The notes beneath the pieces were generated by a model. The model was not told the origin of the DNA and searched no databases. It worked only from the letters and a program-made list of their open reading frames with translations. Positions 1-5,572 of a stretch of DNA of 29,625 nt are shown piece by piece. How positions within the stretch are numbered: the stretch's first letter is position 1; the number at the start of each line of letters is the position of its first letter. The position numbers and the translations under genes were made by a program. This DNA comes from a virus: positions 1 through 29,625 of IMG/VR virus record IMGVR_UViG_3300004463_000648. The stretch is one strand, 5' to 3'.

Positions 1-16
1 CCCAGACGGAGCCCCC

Positions 17-205
17 ATGGAAACCACCACCCTGATCCCGCTCGAGCAGCTGCGCCCCAGTCCCACCAACCCTCGGCGCACGTACGTCGACGAGACCCTG
101 GCCGAGCTGTGCGGGCCCGACCGGGCCAACGCAATGCTCAAGGCCTTGCCCAGCATCACCAGCAATGCCTGTGCGGCCCAGGAAGCACAGGAGACGAGGC
201 ACTGA
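17..205 (+). pseudogene. ParB-like N-terminal fragment, probably internally deleted
   Basis: This is a 62-residue ORF. Residues 6-31 (IPLEQLRPSPTNPRRTYVDE and the following TLAEL) match the start of the ParB/RepB/Spo0J nuclease-like domain, where a PSPTNPR motif opens the fold. The similarity stops abruptly after LAEL, and about 30 unrelated residues ending AQEAQETRH complete the ORF. An intact ParB-like phage protein is normally several hundred residues long and continues with a GxxQP-type motif, which is missing. The start at 17 has a GGAG about 5 nt upstream, so translation is plausible. It lies just before, and is codirectional with, the next gene. I read it as an in-frame internal deletion of a phage ParB-like gene; a short functional peptide is possible but less likely. 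Confidence 0.5.
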
Positions 206-207
206 CC

Positions 208-657
208 ATGCGCAAGCGCTGCCACCGCCGCCCCATCGTGCCCGTGCCGCCGCGCGGCCTGCGGCCCAAGCTGGCCAGCGACCAGGTCCGCGACCTGGCG
301 ATGTGCCACAACATCAACCTCGACGCGATCGCGCGCGGCACGGCCGACGAGGCCACGCTGTGGCAGTGGGTAGGCGGCGTGTTCACCTGGAGCCGCGTGG
401 CGGATCTGCTCGAGGCTGGCCAGCCCGAGATGCAGGTCCAGCTGCAGCTCGCCGGCGCCGTGCTCGAGCGCTACGGCCGCACCGGCCGGGTCGGGTTCAC
501 GGGCAGCGAGTATCAGCAGGCCAAGGTCGGTGTGACGGTGATGGACCAGCTCGCCGAGCTGGTCGACCGTCCCACCGCGATCGCGGCGGCAGAGTGGTCG
601 GAGGCGAAGTTGGCCAAGCTGGTGAACCAGCACGTGCGTGAGGCTGAACCATGCTGA
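208..657 (+). CDS. Hypothetical phage protein (149 aa)
   Basis: I do not recognise this protein. The start at 208 (MRKRCHRRPIVPV) is preferred over an in-frame upstream start at 109 because it follows an AGGAGACGAGG ribosome-binding stretch and does not overlap the preceding ORF. The first 25 residues are basic and proline-rich. The remainder looks like a mainly helical soluble protein with a repeated LAELV/KLAKLV hydrophobic pattern near the C-terminus. It has no signal peptide or membrane segment. Its stop overlaps the next start by 7 bp, which suggests translational coupling with the DUF1643 gene. Its place among early or lysogeny-side genes suggests an accessory role, but no function can be assigned from sequence. 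Confidence 0.7.
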   Translation: MRKRCHRRPIVPVPPRGLRPKLASDQVRDLAMCHNINLDAIARGTADEATLWQWVGGVFTWSRVADLLEAGQPEMQVQLQLAGAVLERYGRTGRVGFTGSEYQQAKVGVTVMDQLAELVDRPTAIAAAEWSEAKLAKLVNQHVREAEPC

Positions 658-1202
658 ACGGAATGCAACGCGCCGCCTGGCTGTCGACATGCGGCACCTA
701 CCGCTGGACGCTGACACGCACCTGGGACGACCGGCCAGTGCTGCTGGTCGTGATGTTCAACCCGTCGACCGCCGACGCCGCGATCGACGACCCGACGATC
801 ACGCTGCTGTGCAACATCGCTGCGCACAACGGCTACGGCGGCATCGTCGTCGTCAACCTCATTCCGCTGCGCAGCTCGAAGCCAAAGCCCGCGATTGAAA
901 TGACGCGCTGGGATGTGACGCGCGAGTGGAGCGACCGCGATCGGCTGCAGGAGAACCTCGGCGTCATCGCCAAGGCGGCCGCGCGCGCCGGCGCGGTCCT
1001 GCTCGCCTGGGGTGCCCTGGGCGATCGGTGCAGCGACTGGACCGAGACGGTGCTCGAGGAGGTCGAGGCCAACCTGCCCGGCGGTGCCCAGGTGCTGTGC
1101 CTTGGCAAGACGAAGGCGGGATACCCGCTGCACCCACTTGCGCGCGGAAAGCTGAAGGTGCCGAAGGATGCGAAGCTGCTTCCGTGGAAGGACGCTGCCT
1201 GA
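651..1202 (+). CDS. DUF1643 domain-containing protein
   Basis: This 183-residue protein shows the DUF1643 signature: an N-terminal YRWTLTRTWDD segment, then MFNPSTADAAIDDPTI (about residues 39-54), then a VVNLIPLR strand. The middle holds a predicted helical region with VLLAWGALG, and the C-terminus reads GYPLHPLARGKLKVPKDAKL. The family is common in phages and plasmids and its biochemical role is unknown; the conserved NPSTAD and DDPT motifs suggest an enzymatic or ligand-binding site. The length is usual for the family. ATG 651 is taken as the start, with 663 as an in-frame alternative. The stop TGA forms TGATG with the first copy of a 20-bp direct repeat (1199-1218), a relic of coupling to the excisionase gene now 425 bp downstream. 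Confidence 0.85.
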   Translation: MLNGMQRAAWLSTCGTYRWTLTRTWDDRPVLLVVMFNPSTADAAIDDPTITLLCNIAAHNGYGGIVVVNLIPLRSSKPKPAIEMTRWDVTREWSDRDRLQENLGVIAKAAARAGAVLLAWGALGDRCSDWTETVLEEVEANLPGGAQVLCLGKTKAGYPLHPLARGKLKVPKDAKLLPWKDAA

Positions 1203-1218
1203 TGCTCACCGCCGCCAC
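1199..1218 (+). repeat. 20-bp direct repeat, left copy, bounding a one-gene insertion
   Basis: CTGATGCTCACCGCCGCCAC occurs here and again, identically, at 1624-1643. Both copies contain a TGATG stop/start overlap followed by codons for MLTAAT. The downstream copy is the real start of the excisionase-like gene. The upstream copy reads only a short way before running into the reverse complement of the membrane-protein gene. The repeats enclose 405 bp. Confidence 0.85.
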
Positions 1219-1236
1219 CGTCGCCAAGCAACTCGG

Positions 1237-1500
1237 CTACATCGACAACCACAAACCGAAGGCGCCCACGATGCCGGCAACGATGAGCCCACCGAGAACC
1301 TGCACCCACAACTGCTTCCAGAACGGAAGTGCCTTCGGCGCAGGAGCAGGCGGCGTTGCGTCGACCTCGTTGCCGACAAGCGCCGCCCGCTGTGTCTTGC
1401 CGAGGTCCATACCAGGGCGCCCGCCCGTGATGAATTTGTTCCCGATCATGGTCAGATCCGAGCCACGGGCCTTGAAGACCGGTTCTTCCTTGTCCTTCAT
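1237..1500 (-). CDS. Small single-pass membrane protein (moron)
   Basis: This 87-residue protein is encoded opposite to its neighbours. Residues 1-45 are soluble and polar, with a GNKFITGGRPGMDLG core. A proline-rich linker (about 47-57) leads to one C-terminal transmembrane helix at about 65-85 (VLGGLIVAGIVGAFGLWL), so the protein is probably tail-anchored with its N-terminus in the cytoplasm. The start at 1500 is chosen because GGAGG lies about 8-10 nt upstream; an upstream in-frame start at 1584 would read through the regulatory gap. Opposite orientation, its own upstream region and flanking direct repeats fit a lysogenic-conversion moron, possibly a superinfection-exclusion protein, but that role is inferred. 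The DNA is less GC-rich than its surroundings: I count 34 of 60 G+C in 1441-1500 against 46 of 60 in integrase bases 2281-2340. Confidence 0.7.
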   Translation of the reverse strand: MKDKEEPVFKARGSDLTMIGNKFITGGRPGMDLGKTQRAALVGNEVDATPPAPAPKALPFWKQLWVQVLGGLIVAGIVGAFGLWLSM

Positions 1501-1626
1501 AGCTAGCCGCCTCCGCGCAGCAAAGCCGCGCCACAAGCGCGGGCTGAGCACCACTTTAATGCTCACGCCTCCTGCCAAGGACACGGCCGATAGCCGTGAT
1601 CTGAGGCCTCAGAAGGGACCGCGCTG
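1501..1626. promoter_or_regulatory. Divergent intergenic region with hairpin and palindrome, candidate operator
   Basis: This 126-bp gap separates the divergent starts of the membrane-protein gene (left) and the excisionase-like gene (right). It contains an inverted repeat CACGGC-CGATA-GCCGTG at 1582-1598 and a perfect 12-bp palindrome CTGAGGCCTCAG at 1601-1612. These are followed by AGAAGGGA, the likely ribosome-binding site for the gene at 1627. The palindrome is well placed as a repressor-binding site controlling xis-int, the moron or both. I could not identify a convincing -35/-10 pair, so promoter positions are not called. Confidence 0.45.
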
Positions 1627-1643
1627 ATGCTCACCGCCGCCAC
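1624..1643 (+). repeat. 20-bp direct repeat, right copy
   Basis: Identical to 1199-1218. This copy contains the ATG of the excisionase-like gene (1627). Removing 1199-1623 would rejoin the DUF1643 stop codon to this start as a TGATG overlap, like the other tight junctions in this gene cluster. Confidence 0.85.
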
Positions 1644-1854
1644 AGACGAGCGCCAGGCCGTCCAGGTTGCCCCGGCCCGCTTCGTTACCATCCCCCTCGC
1701 CGCGTCGATCACCGGCCTGACGGCCTCGGCAATCAGGACCAAGATCGCCCGCGGCGTCTGGGTCGAGGGCCGCGAGTACGTCCGCGCGCCCGACGGCCAC
1801 GTGATGGTCGACATGCGGGGGTATGAACGATGGGTCGCACCGGCAGCGGCGTAG
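1627..1854 (+). CDS. Excisionase-like small DNA-binding protein
   Basis: This 75-residue protein sits immediately before the integrase and overlaps it by 25 bp. Residues 21-57 (RFVTIPLAASITGLTAS, then AIRTKIARGVWVEG) read as a winged helix-turn-helix of the kind found in recombination directionality factors. The following REYVRAPDGHVMVDMRGYERWV resembles the beta-wing and C-terminal strand of proteins commonly paired with Arm-DUF3596 integrases. Such proteins bend the att DNA and bias the integrase towards excision. Length and position are typical. The ATG is preceded by AGAAGGGA. The identification rests on pattern and context; a small transcriptional regulator is the main alternative. Confidence 0.75.
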   Translation: MLTAATDERQAVQVAPARFVTIPLAASITGLTASAIRTKIARGVWVEGREYVRAPDGHVMVDMRGYERWVAPAAA

Positions 1855-3005
1855 AGATCCGCGACAAGTCCATCCGGCTGTCGTTCACCTTCGAAGGCAA
1901 GGTCCGGCGCGAGACGATCCGCACCGAAGGCGAGCCGATCGCGCCAACGCCGGCCAACGTCAAGTACGCCCACCGGCTCGCCGCGGAGATCCGCGACAAG
2001 CTGCGCCACGGCACCTTCGTCTATGCCGACTACTTCCCGGCCAGCCCCTTTGCGACGACAGGGCACGGCACCACTGTCGCCGACCAGCTTGACACCTGGC
2101 TTGGCCTGCAGCTCAAGGAAGCGTCCACGCTCAAGGGCTACCGCGTCGCCGTGCGCTGGTGGCAGGCGCGCATCGGCGCCGTCGCGCTCAAGGCGCTGAA
2201 GCACAGCCAGATCCTCACCGCGCTGGCCACCGAGCCCGCCTGGAGCGGCAAGACCCGGAACAACAAGGTCAGCGTGCTCCGCCAGGCGCTGCAGCTGGCC
2301 ATCCGCGACGGCGCGCTGGCCGCCAACCCCTGCGATGGCATCGAGGCCGCACCGCACCAGCGTCAGCAGCCAGATCCCTTCAGCCTCGAGGAGGCCGAGG
2401 CCATCCTGGTCGACCTGCGATCGCACTACGACGCACAGGTTGCCAACTACTTCGAGCTGAAGTTCTTCACCGGCATGCGCACCAGCGAGAGCCTGGCGCT
2501 GAAGTGGGACTCGATCGACTGGCGCCGCGGCCACATGGTCGTCAGCGAGGCCATCGTGCTAGGCGAGCACAAGGTGAACACGAAGACCAACGACGCGCGC
2601 GCCGTGCAGCTCAACAGCCGCGCACTGGGAGCCCTGAAGGCGCAGAAGCCGCACACCTTCATGGACCGCAGCAAAGGCGGCTGGGTGTTCCTGGACCCGG
2701 CCACCGGCGAGCGCTGGGCGGACGACGAGCCCCCTCGCGAGATGTACTGGCGCCCAGCGCTCAAGCGCCTGGGCATCCGCTACCGCAGCCCCTACCAGAC
2801 CCGCCACAGCTACGCCACGATCATGCTGATGTCCGGCGTGACGCCGGCCTACGCAGCGCGCCAGCTCGGGCACTCCGTCGAGCAGTTCCTGCGCACCTAC
2901 TCGAAGTGGATCGACGGCGGCCAGAACGCGGTCGAGATGGGGAAGGTCGAGGGATTGCTCGGCGGGAATATCTCCCCGGAATCTCCCCAGGCCTCTCGAA
3001 AATAG
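1830..3005 (+). CDS. int: Tyrosine recombinase/integrase with N-terminal Arm domain
   Basis: This 391-residue integrase catalyses phage integration and excision at attP/attB. Residues 8-34 (VEIRDKSIRLSFTFEGK, then RRETI) are the arm-site-binding domain (DUF3596 type). About 80-170 form the SAM-like core-binding domain. The catalytic domain shows Arg217 in FFTGMRTSESLALKW, a candidate Lys252 in NTKTNDARAV, Arg325 in PYQTRHSYATIML, His348 in RQLGHS and the nucleophile Tyr357 in LRTYSKWI. The usual first His of the HxxR box is Tyr322, a substitution I associate with this subfamily. The length is normal and the frame is intact. It overlaps the excisionase gene and points towards an attP-like region 25 bp past its stop, the standard arrangement for a tRNA-targeting phage. 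Confidence 0.95.
   Translation: MGRTGSGVEIRDKSIRLSFTFEGKVRRETIRTEGEPIAPTPANVKYAHRLAAEIRDKLRHGTFVYADYFPASPFATTGHGTTVADQLDTWLGLQLKEASTLKGYRVAVRWWQARIGAVALKALKHSQILTALATEPAWSGKTRNNKVSVLRQALQLAIRDGALAANPCDGIEAAPHQRQQPDPFSLEEAEAILVDLRSHYDAQVANYFELKFFTGMRTSESLALKWDSIDWRRGHMVVSEAIVLGEHKVNTKTNDARAVQLNSRALGALKAQKPHTFMDRSKGGWVFLDPATGERWADDEPPREMYWRPALKRLGIRYRSPYQTRHSYATIMLMSGVTPAYAARQLGHSVEQFLRTYSKWIDGGQNAVEMGKVEGLLGGNISPESPQASRK
2970..2991 (+). repeat. Tandem ATCTCCCC-type repeat, candidate left integrase arm site
   Basis: The end of int carries two near-identical units, ATCTCCCCGGA and ATCTCCCCAGG, in tandem. A related pair (GATTCTTCCCCG twice) lies on the other side of the tRNA-derived core at 3135-3158. 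Short direct repeats flanking an att core are typical arm-type binding sites for lambda-class integrases. The assignment is inferred from spacing and similarity alone. Confidence 0.4.
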
Positions 3006-3030
3006 GTCGATTTTCTCTATGAAAACTGGG

Positions 3031-3055
3031 TGGCCTGCCCGGAGGGACTCGAACC
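3031..3055 (-). other. attP: attP core: 3' end of a tRNA gene (T-loop to CCA)
   Basis: Read on the minus strand, these 25 nt are GGTTCGAGTCCCTCCGGGCA followed by GGCCA. They contain a TPsiC loop (TTCGAGT), the 3' T-stem strand CCCTC, a 7-nt acceptor strand CGGGCAG, discriminator G and CCA. The 5' T-stem strand (GAGGG expected directly before TTC) and all the rest of the tRNA are missing, so this is not a functional tRNA gene. It lies 25 bp past the integrase stop. Phage integrases commonly use exactly this tRNA segment as the crossover core, restoring the host tRNA on integration. Phage sequence continues on both sides, which indicates attP and not attL or attR. The isotype cannot be read from this fragment. 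Confidence 0.7.
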
Positions 3056-3134
3056 GCCCTCAAGGCAAACCACAGCACAACACCGCATCATTTTTCATGG
3101 GCGGGCGCTGTGCTTGAGATAGCCCCATTGTGCT

Positions 3135-3158
3135 GATTCTTCCCCGGATTCTTCCCCG
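3135..3158 (+). repeat. Tandem GATTCTTCCCCG x2, candidate right integrase arm site
   Basis: Two perfect 12-bp copies occur head to tail at 3135-3146 and 3147-3158, about 80 bp to the right of the tRNA-like core. They resemble the ATCTCCCC units at 2970-2991 on the opposite side. The interval 3056-3134 between core and repeats holds no recognisable gene and is comparatively AT-rich around CATCATTTTTCATGG, which would suit DNA bending. Confidence 0.45.
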
Positions 3159-3182
3159 GGAACCAGGCGCTACGATGCCGCG

Positions 3183-3458
3183 ATGGGCAACCCCAAAGGC
3201 GTCACCACCGGCCCGCCGAGCTCGATCGACTCCGGCAACGGCATCTTCGCGCAGGTCCCTGGCGAGTGCATCTCCGCCGGCGCGCAGACGCTGCCACCGC
3301 CCGCCACGATGCCGCGCCAGACCGCAACCGTGGTGACCGACGGCGGCCACGTGGGCCGGGTGTTGATCACCTACGTCAGTGAGGAGCTTCGGTACCGACG
3401 CGATCGCCGCTGGGTCTGGCTGGCCAGGCGCGTGGACCCGGCGCCGCCGGCGACCTGA
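3183..3458 (+). CDS. Hypothetical small protein (91 aa)
   Basis: I do not recognise this protein with certainty. The C-terminal half reads VVTDGGHVGRVLITYVSEE, then LRYRRDRRWVWLARRVDP. This looks like a beta-strand-rich, basic and aromatic domain and has the flavour of short phage proteins, whereas the N-terminal 50 residues are low in regular structure. No strong ribosome-binding site precedes ATG 3183; an ATG at 3175 is out of frame. It is the last + strand gene and converges on the sigma-like gene, with stops 30 bp apart. Overlapping minus-strand ORFs here have shadow-like composition, so the + strand reading is preferred, with moderate confidence. Confidence 0.5.
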   Translation: MGNPKGVTTGPPSSIDSGNGIFAQVPGECISAGAQTLPPPATMPRQTATVVTDGGHVGRVLITYVSEELRYRRDRRWVWLARRVDPAPPAT

Positions 3459-3469
3459 AGCTCAGAATG

Positions 3470-3485
3470 GACCGCGGTCGCGGTC
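3470..3485. terminator. Candidate bidirectional terminator between convergent genes
   Basis: GACCGCGGTCGCGGTC forms an inverted repeat with GACCGC and GCGGTC arms and a GGTC loop, in the 30-bp gap between two converging stop codons. No T-tract follows on either strand, so it would be a weak intrinsic terminator at best. Position is the main argument. Confidence 0.35.
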
Positions 3486-3488
3486 TGG

Positions 3489-3989
3489 TCACAGCCGCGC
3501 TTCGATCCACTCGCGCAGATCCGCCGCCTCCTGGCACACCCGCGACCGCGTGACGCCCCACTCGGCCGCCAGCTCGGGCCCGGTCATGCCCTGAACGAAG
3601 GACTCGACCAGCCGCTGCTGCCGCGCCGGCAGCGCCGCGATGCGCTCGATCAGCCGCTTGACCGCGAGCAGGCTGGCCGCGTCGCAGGGCTGCGCCTGGT
3701 CGTCGCTGGCCAGCTCGACCTGGCCGCGCTCGGCTTCCTCCTGCGCACTGCCCTGCCGGCCCCGCATCAAGCGCAGGCCGTCGACGGCGCCGCGGCGGAT
3801 CACCACCGTGGCCCACTTCAGCCGGTGCAGATCCTCGGCCGGCGCCTGGCCGGCCGCGCGCCAGAGTGCGATGCGCGCGTGCTGCCGGAGGTCCAGCTCG
3901 AGGTACTGGGCGCCGGCCTCGAAGGCGAAGCGCGCGACCTGGTGCCGGACGATCGGCTCAGCCTCGACCAGCAGCGCGTCTGCGTTCAC
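3489..3989 (-). CDS. Phage sigma-70-family factor, probable late-transcription regulator
   Basis: This 166-residue protein has the layout of a minimal sigma factor. Residues about 8-70 resemble region 2, with a region 2.1-like YLELDLRQHARIALWRA followed by LKWATVVIRRGAVDGLR, which parallels the FliA segment ending IRGAMLDELR. Residues about 115-163 resemble region 4: LPARQQRLVESFVQGMTGPE, then LAAEWGVTRSRVCQEAADL, a helix-turn-helix that would contact a -35 element. Region 3 is missing or very short, as in ECF-like factors. It would redirect host RNA polymerase to phage promoters, most likely the late promoter. The start is GTG, 3 nt after the preceding stop. It is the last gene of the late block, downstream of lysis. 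Family assignment is by pattern; the promoter target is inferred. Confidence 0.7.
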   Translation of the reverse strand: MNADALLVEAEPIVRHQVARFAFEAGAQYLELDLRQHARIALWRAAGQAPAEDLHRLKWATVVIRRGAVDGLRLMRGRQGSAQEEAERGQVELASDDQAQPCDAASLLAVKRLIERIAALPARQQRLVESFVQGMTGPELAAEWGVTRSRVCQEAADLREWIEARL

Positions 3990-3992
3990 CGA

Positions 3993-4229
3993 TCAAGTCG
4001 CCAGTCGGTTCGGCGTGGGCTGCGGCGTGTAGTCCGGCAGGTCCTGCGGCTTGCCGTCGACGGCGATGCAGCGGCTGTGCACGCCGCGCGCGCCCTGCGA
4101 TTTGAAGTGCCGTTCGCCCTCGGCGCGCGAGGCCTCACACGTCACTTCGGTCGGCGCCATGCCGCCGACGCTGATGTGGAAGCTGCCGTTCAGGTGCCAG
4201 TACATGATGATGACGAGGAAGGTGCTCAT
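3993..4229 (-). CDS. Hypothetical small protein (78 aa)
   Basis: I do not recognise this protein. Its ATG overlaps the Rz1 stop as ATGA, so translation is probably coupled to the spanin genes; an internal Met at residue 24 (MAPTEVTCEASRAEGERHF) is an alternative start. The first 20 residues (MSTFLVIIMYWHLNGSFHIS) are hydrophobic and may be a membrane or signal segment. The C-terminal half is polar and ends PDYTPQPTPNRLAT. Its position between Rz1 and the sigma-like gene suggests an accessory lysis or regulatory role, but no motif supports a specific function. Confidence 0.6.
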   Translation of the reverse strand: MSTFLVIIMYWHLNGSFHISVGGMAPTEVTCEASRAEGERHFKSQGARGVHSRCIAVDGKPQDLPDYTPQPTPNRLAT

Positions 4230-4468
4230 TTCGACCTCAAGGCGTTGGCCAGCTCACGCTGTCGGTTGCGACAGTCCTGCCCCCATTCGAGGGCCAGGAC
4301 GTATGCGACGGTCAGGTCGCCGTTGGTGCCCAGCGCCGGCAGCGCGAAGGGCGGGCACGGCTCAGTCAGGCTCGCCGGCACCTGTGTCGGCGGCAGCGGC
4401 TTCGGTGGCGCCGCGCACGCGCTCAGGAACAGGAGCGCGGCTCCACACAGCATCGGCATCGTTCGCAC
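4226..4468 (-). CDS. Rz1: Rz1-like outer-membrane spanin lipoprotein
   Basis: This is the outer-membrane half of the two-component spanin, which fuses inner and outer membranes at the end of lysis. I choose the GTG at 4468 (80 residues) because a full AAGGAGGT sits at 4474-4481, 5 nt upstream; the ATG at 4459 lies too far from it. The signal sequence VRTMPMLCGAALLFLSAC ends in a lipobox LSAC, so Cys18 would be lipidated. A proline-rich stretch (APPKPLPPTQVP) follows, characteristic of Rz1. At 80 residues it is slightly longer than lambda Rz1 and has a C-terminal extension (VAYVLALEWGQDCRNRQREL). The gene begins inside Rz in another frame and overlaps it by 107 bp, the classical partly nested arrangement. 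Confidence 0.85.
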   Translation of the reverse strand: MRTMPMLCGAALLFLSACAAPPKPLPPTQVPASLTEPCPPFALPALGTNGDLTVAYVLALEWGQDCRNRQRELANALRSK

Positions 4469-4724
4469 GGCGCACCTCCTTGTGGCGGGCGATGGACTTG
4501 ACGGTGGCCTGCGATCGCAGGCGCTCGTAGTGCTCGCCGGCCATGTGGGCGCGGCGGTTGGCTTCTTCGATGCGCTGCTCCAGGCGGGTGCGTTCCTCCC
4601 TGCCCTTGGCCTGGCCGGCATCGAGCCCGGCCAGGTAGCCCTTGCCCGCGCAGGCGGCCAGCACCACGGCCACGACGGCCGCCCAGGCCCATGGCGGCAC
4701 CAGTGCGAGAGCAGCGCGCCACAC
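4362..4724 (-). CDS. Rz: Rz-like inner-membrane spanin
   Basis: This 120-residue protein begins with one membrane helix (about residues 4-28, ALALVPPWAWAAVVAVVLAA). A periplasmic coiled-coil-prone segment follows, rich in Arg, Glu and Ala (GREERTRLEQRIEEANRRAH), and then a flexible C-terminal tail. This is the topology of an i-spanin, which pairs across the periplasm with Rz1. It is somewhat shorter than lambda Rz. The start is GTG, placed directly after the stop of the upstream gene, with GAGG inside that gene's end as likely ribosome-binding site. The overlapping out-of-frame Rz1 lipoprotein makes the assignment solid despite low expected sequence conservation. Confidence 0.85.
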   Translation of the reverse strand: MWRAALALVPPWAWAAVVAVVLAACAGKGYLAGLDAGQAKGREERTRLEQRIEEANRRAHMAGEHYERLRSQATVKSIARHKEVRRANDADAVWSRAPVPERVRGATEAAAADTGAGEPD

Positions 4725-4725
4725 G

Positions 4726-4974
4726 TCAGGCCTCGGCCGGCATGAAGTCGACGTAGAACTTCTGGCCGGGCTCGAACTTGCCGTGCAGCGCCGGGTTGGT
4801 GATGTGGATCTCGAAGCTGGCCGACGGCGACCACTTGGCGAAGGTGTTGTCCTCGTCGGTGCCGTCCTCGGGATAGGCGCCGCTCTTGGCGACCGCGTGC
4901 ATCCGCAGCTTCTCGCTGCCGTTGAATCGCTCGACGCTGGCGACTTGCAGCTTGGCGCGCATGGTGGTGCTCAT
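4726..4974 (-). CDS. Conserved-looking hypothetical phage protein (82 aa)
   Basis: I do not recognise a named family. The protein is soluble and likely beta-rich, with strands KLQVASVERFN, KLRMHAVAK, SFEIHITNPALHGKFEPGQK and FYVDFMPAEA, and a polar loop (YPEDGTDEDNTFAKWS) in the middle. It has no signal peptide and no cysteines. The good reading frame, the 4-bp ATGA overlap with the preceding gene and the 1-nt gap to Rz show it is a real member of the lysis-region operon. The compact beta-fold, of a size typical of OB or small head/tail accessory proteins, does not point to a specific role. Confidence 0.75.
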   Translation of the reverse strand: MSTTMRAKLQVASVERFNGSEKLRMHAVAKSGAYPEDGTDEDNTFAKWSPSASFEIHITNPALHGKFEPGQKFYVDFMPAEA

Positions 4975-5171
4975 GGGTGGTCCTTTCGGGTGGGTGCGGC
5001 GTGGATCGCCGCGGGTTGAGAAACCTTCGGCGCACGCATCTGCGCCCTCACGGCCACGATCGCGCGGTCCAGCGTCGCGGCCGCCGCAACGTCGCCGCGC
5101 GCGCGGTGGCGCGATCGCAGGCCGAGCAGCACCGCCACGGCCTGCTCTGCGGTGGTGATCGGCCGGCCCAT
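4971..5171 (-). CDS. Hypothetical small protein (66 aa)
   Basis: The start at 5171 (MGRPITTAEQAVAVLLGLRS) overlaps the DUF5675 stop as TGATG, and the stop overlaps the next gene as ATGA, so it is held between two coupled genes. The first 48 residues form a predicted helical hairpin of Ala, Leu and Arg (LLGLRSRHRARGDVAAAATL, then DRAIVAVRAQMR), followed by a short disordered tail. I do not recognise it and assign no function. Confidence 0.65.
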   Translation of the reverse strand: MGRPITTAEQAVAVLLGLRSRHRARGDVAAAATLDRAIVAVRAQMRAPKVSQPAAIHAAPTRKDHP

Positions 5172-5572
5172 CAGCGCACCTCGATCGTGATGGACCGCGC
5201 GCGCGCCTTGGCCTCTCGCAACTTCGCGAACAGCGCGGCGTAGGCCTTGCGGCTGCGGCCGATCGACCTGGCCAGCCGGTCCAGGCCCACCAGGATGCAG
5301 CCCTCGGTATCGGCCTGGGTGTTGCCGGCGTGGATGCGGATGCCCTCGAACATCGGCACGGCCAGCAGCAGCGGCATGGGCTGCTGGAAGCGCGTCGACC
5401 AGGTGATGTCCACGCGGTAGGTGCCGGCCGGGATGGCCGTGGCGCCCTTGACCTTGACGCCGGGCGCGCGCACCGTGTCCTCGAGCGTCCAGCACTCCCA
5501 TTCGCCGTCGATCGTCAGGCTGCCGATCGTGACGTCCGGGTCCAGCTGCAGGCGCTCGAGGAGCAGCTTCAT
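5171..5572 (-). CDS. DUF5675 family protein, candidate cell-wall enzyme
   Basis: This 133-residue protein matches DUF5675. The N-terminal TIGSLTIDGEWECWTLEDTV is followed by KVKGATAIPAGTYRV (about 41-53), then VPMFEGIRIHAGNTQADTEG with GCILVG (72-96). The order IPAGTY, then GIRIHAGN, then TEGCILVG resembles the YkuD L,D-transpeptidase pattern of HG followed by SxGCIR. His81 and Cys92 are the matching candidate catalytic residues. The family has no established activity that I know of. It sits in the lysis region, which otherwise lacks a recognisable endolysin, so a role on peptidoglycan is an attractive hypothesis. There is no signal peptide, so export would depend on the holin. Confidence 0.85.
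   Translation of the reverse strand: MKLLLERLQLDPDVTIGSLTIDGEWECWTLEDTVRAPGVKVKGATAIPAGTYRVDITWSTRFQQPMPLLLAVPMFEGIRIHAGNTQADTEGCILVGLDRLARSIGRSRKAYAALFAKLREAKARARSITIEVR

Noticed and set aside
3031-3055. A complete tRNA gene
   Set aside because: Only the T-loop, 3' stem strands and CCA are present. Upstream bases do not form the 5' T-stem, anticodon arm or 5' acceptor strand.
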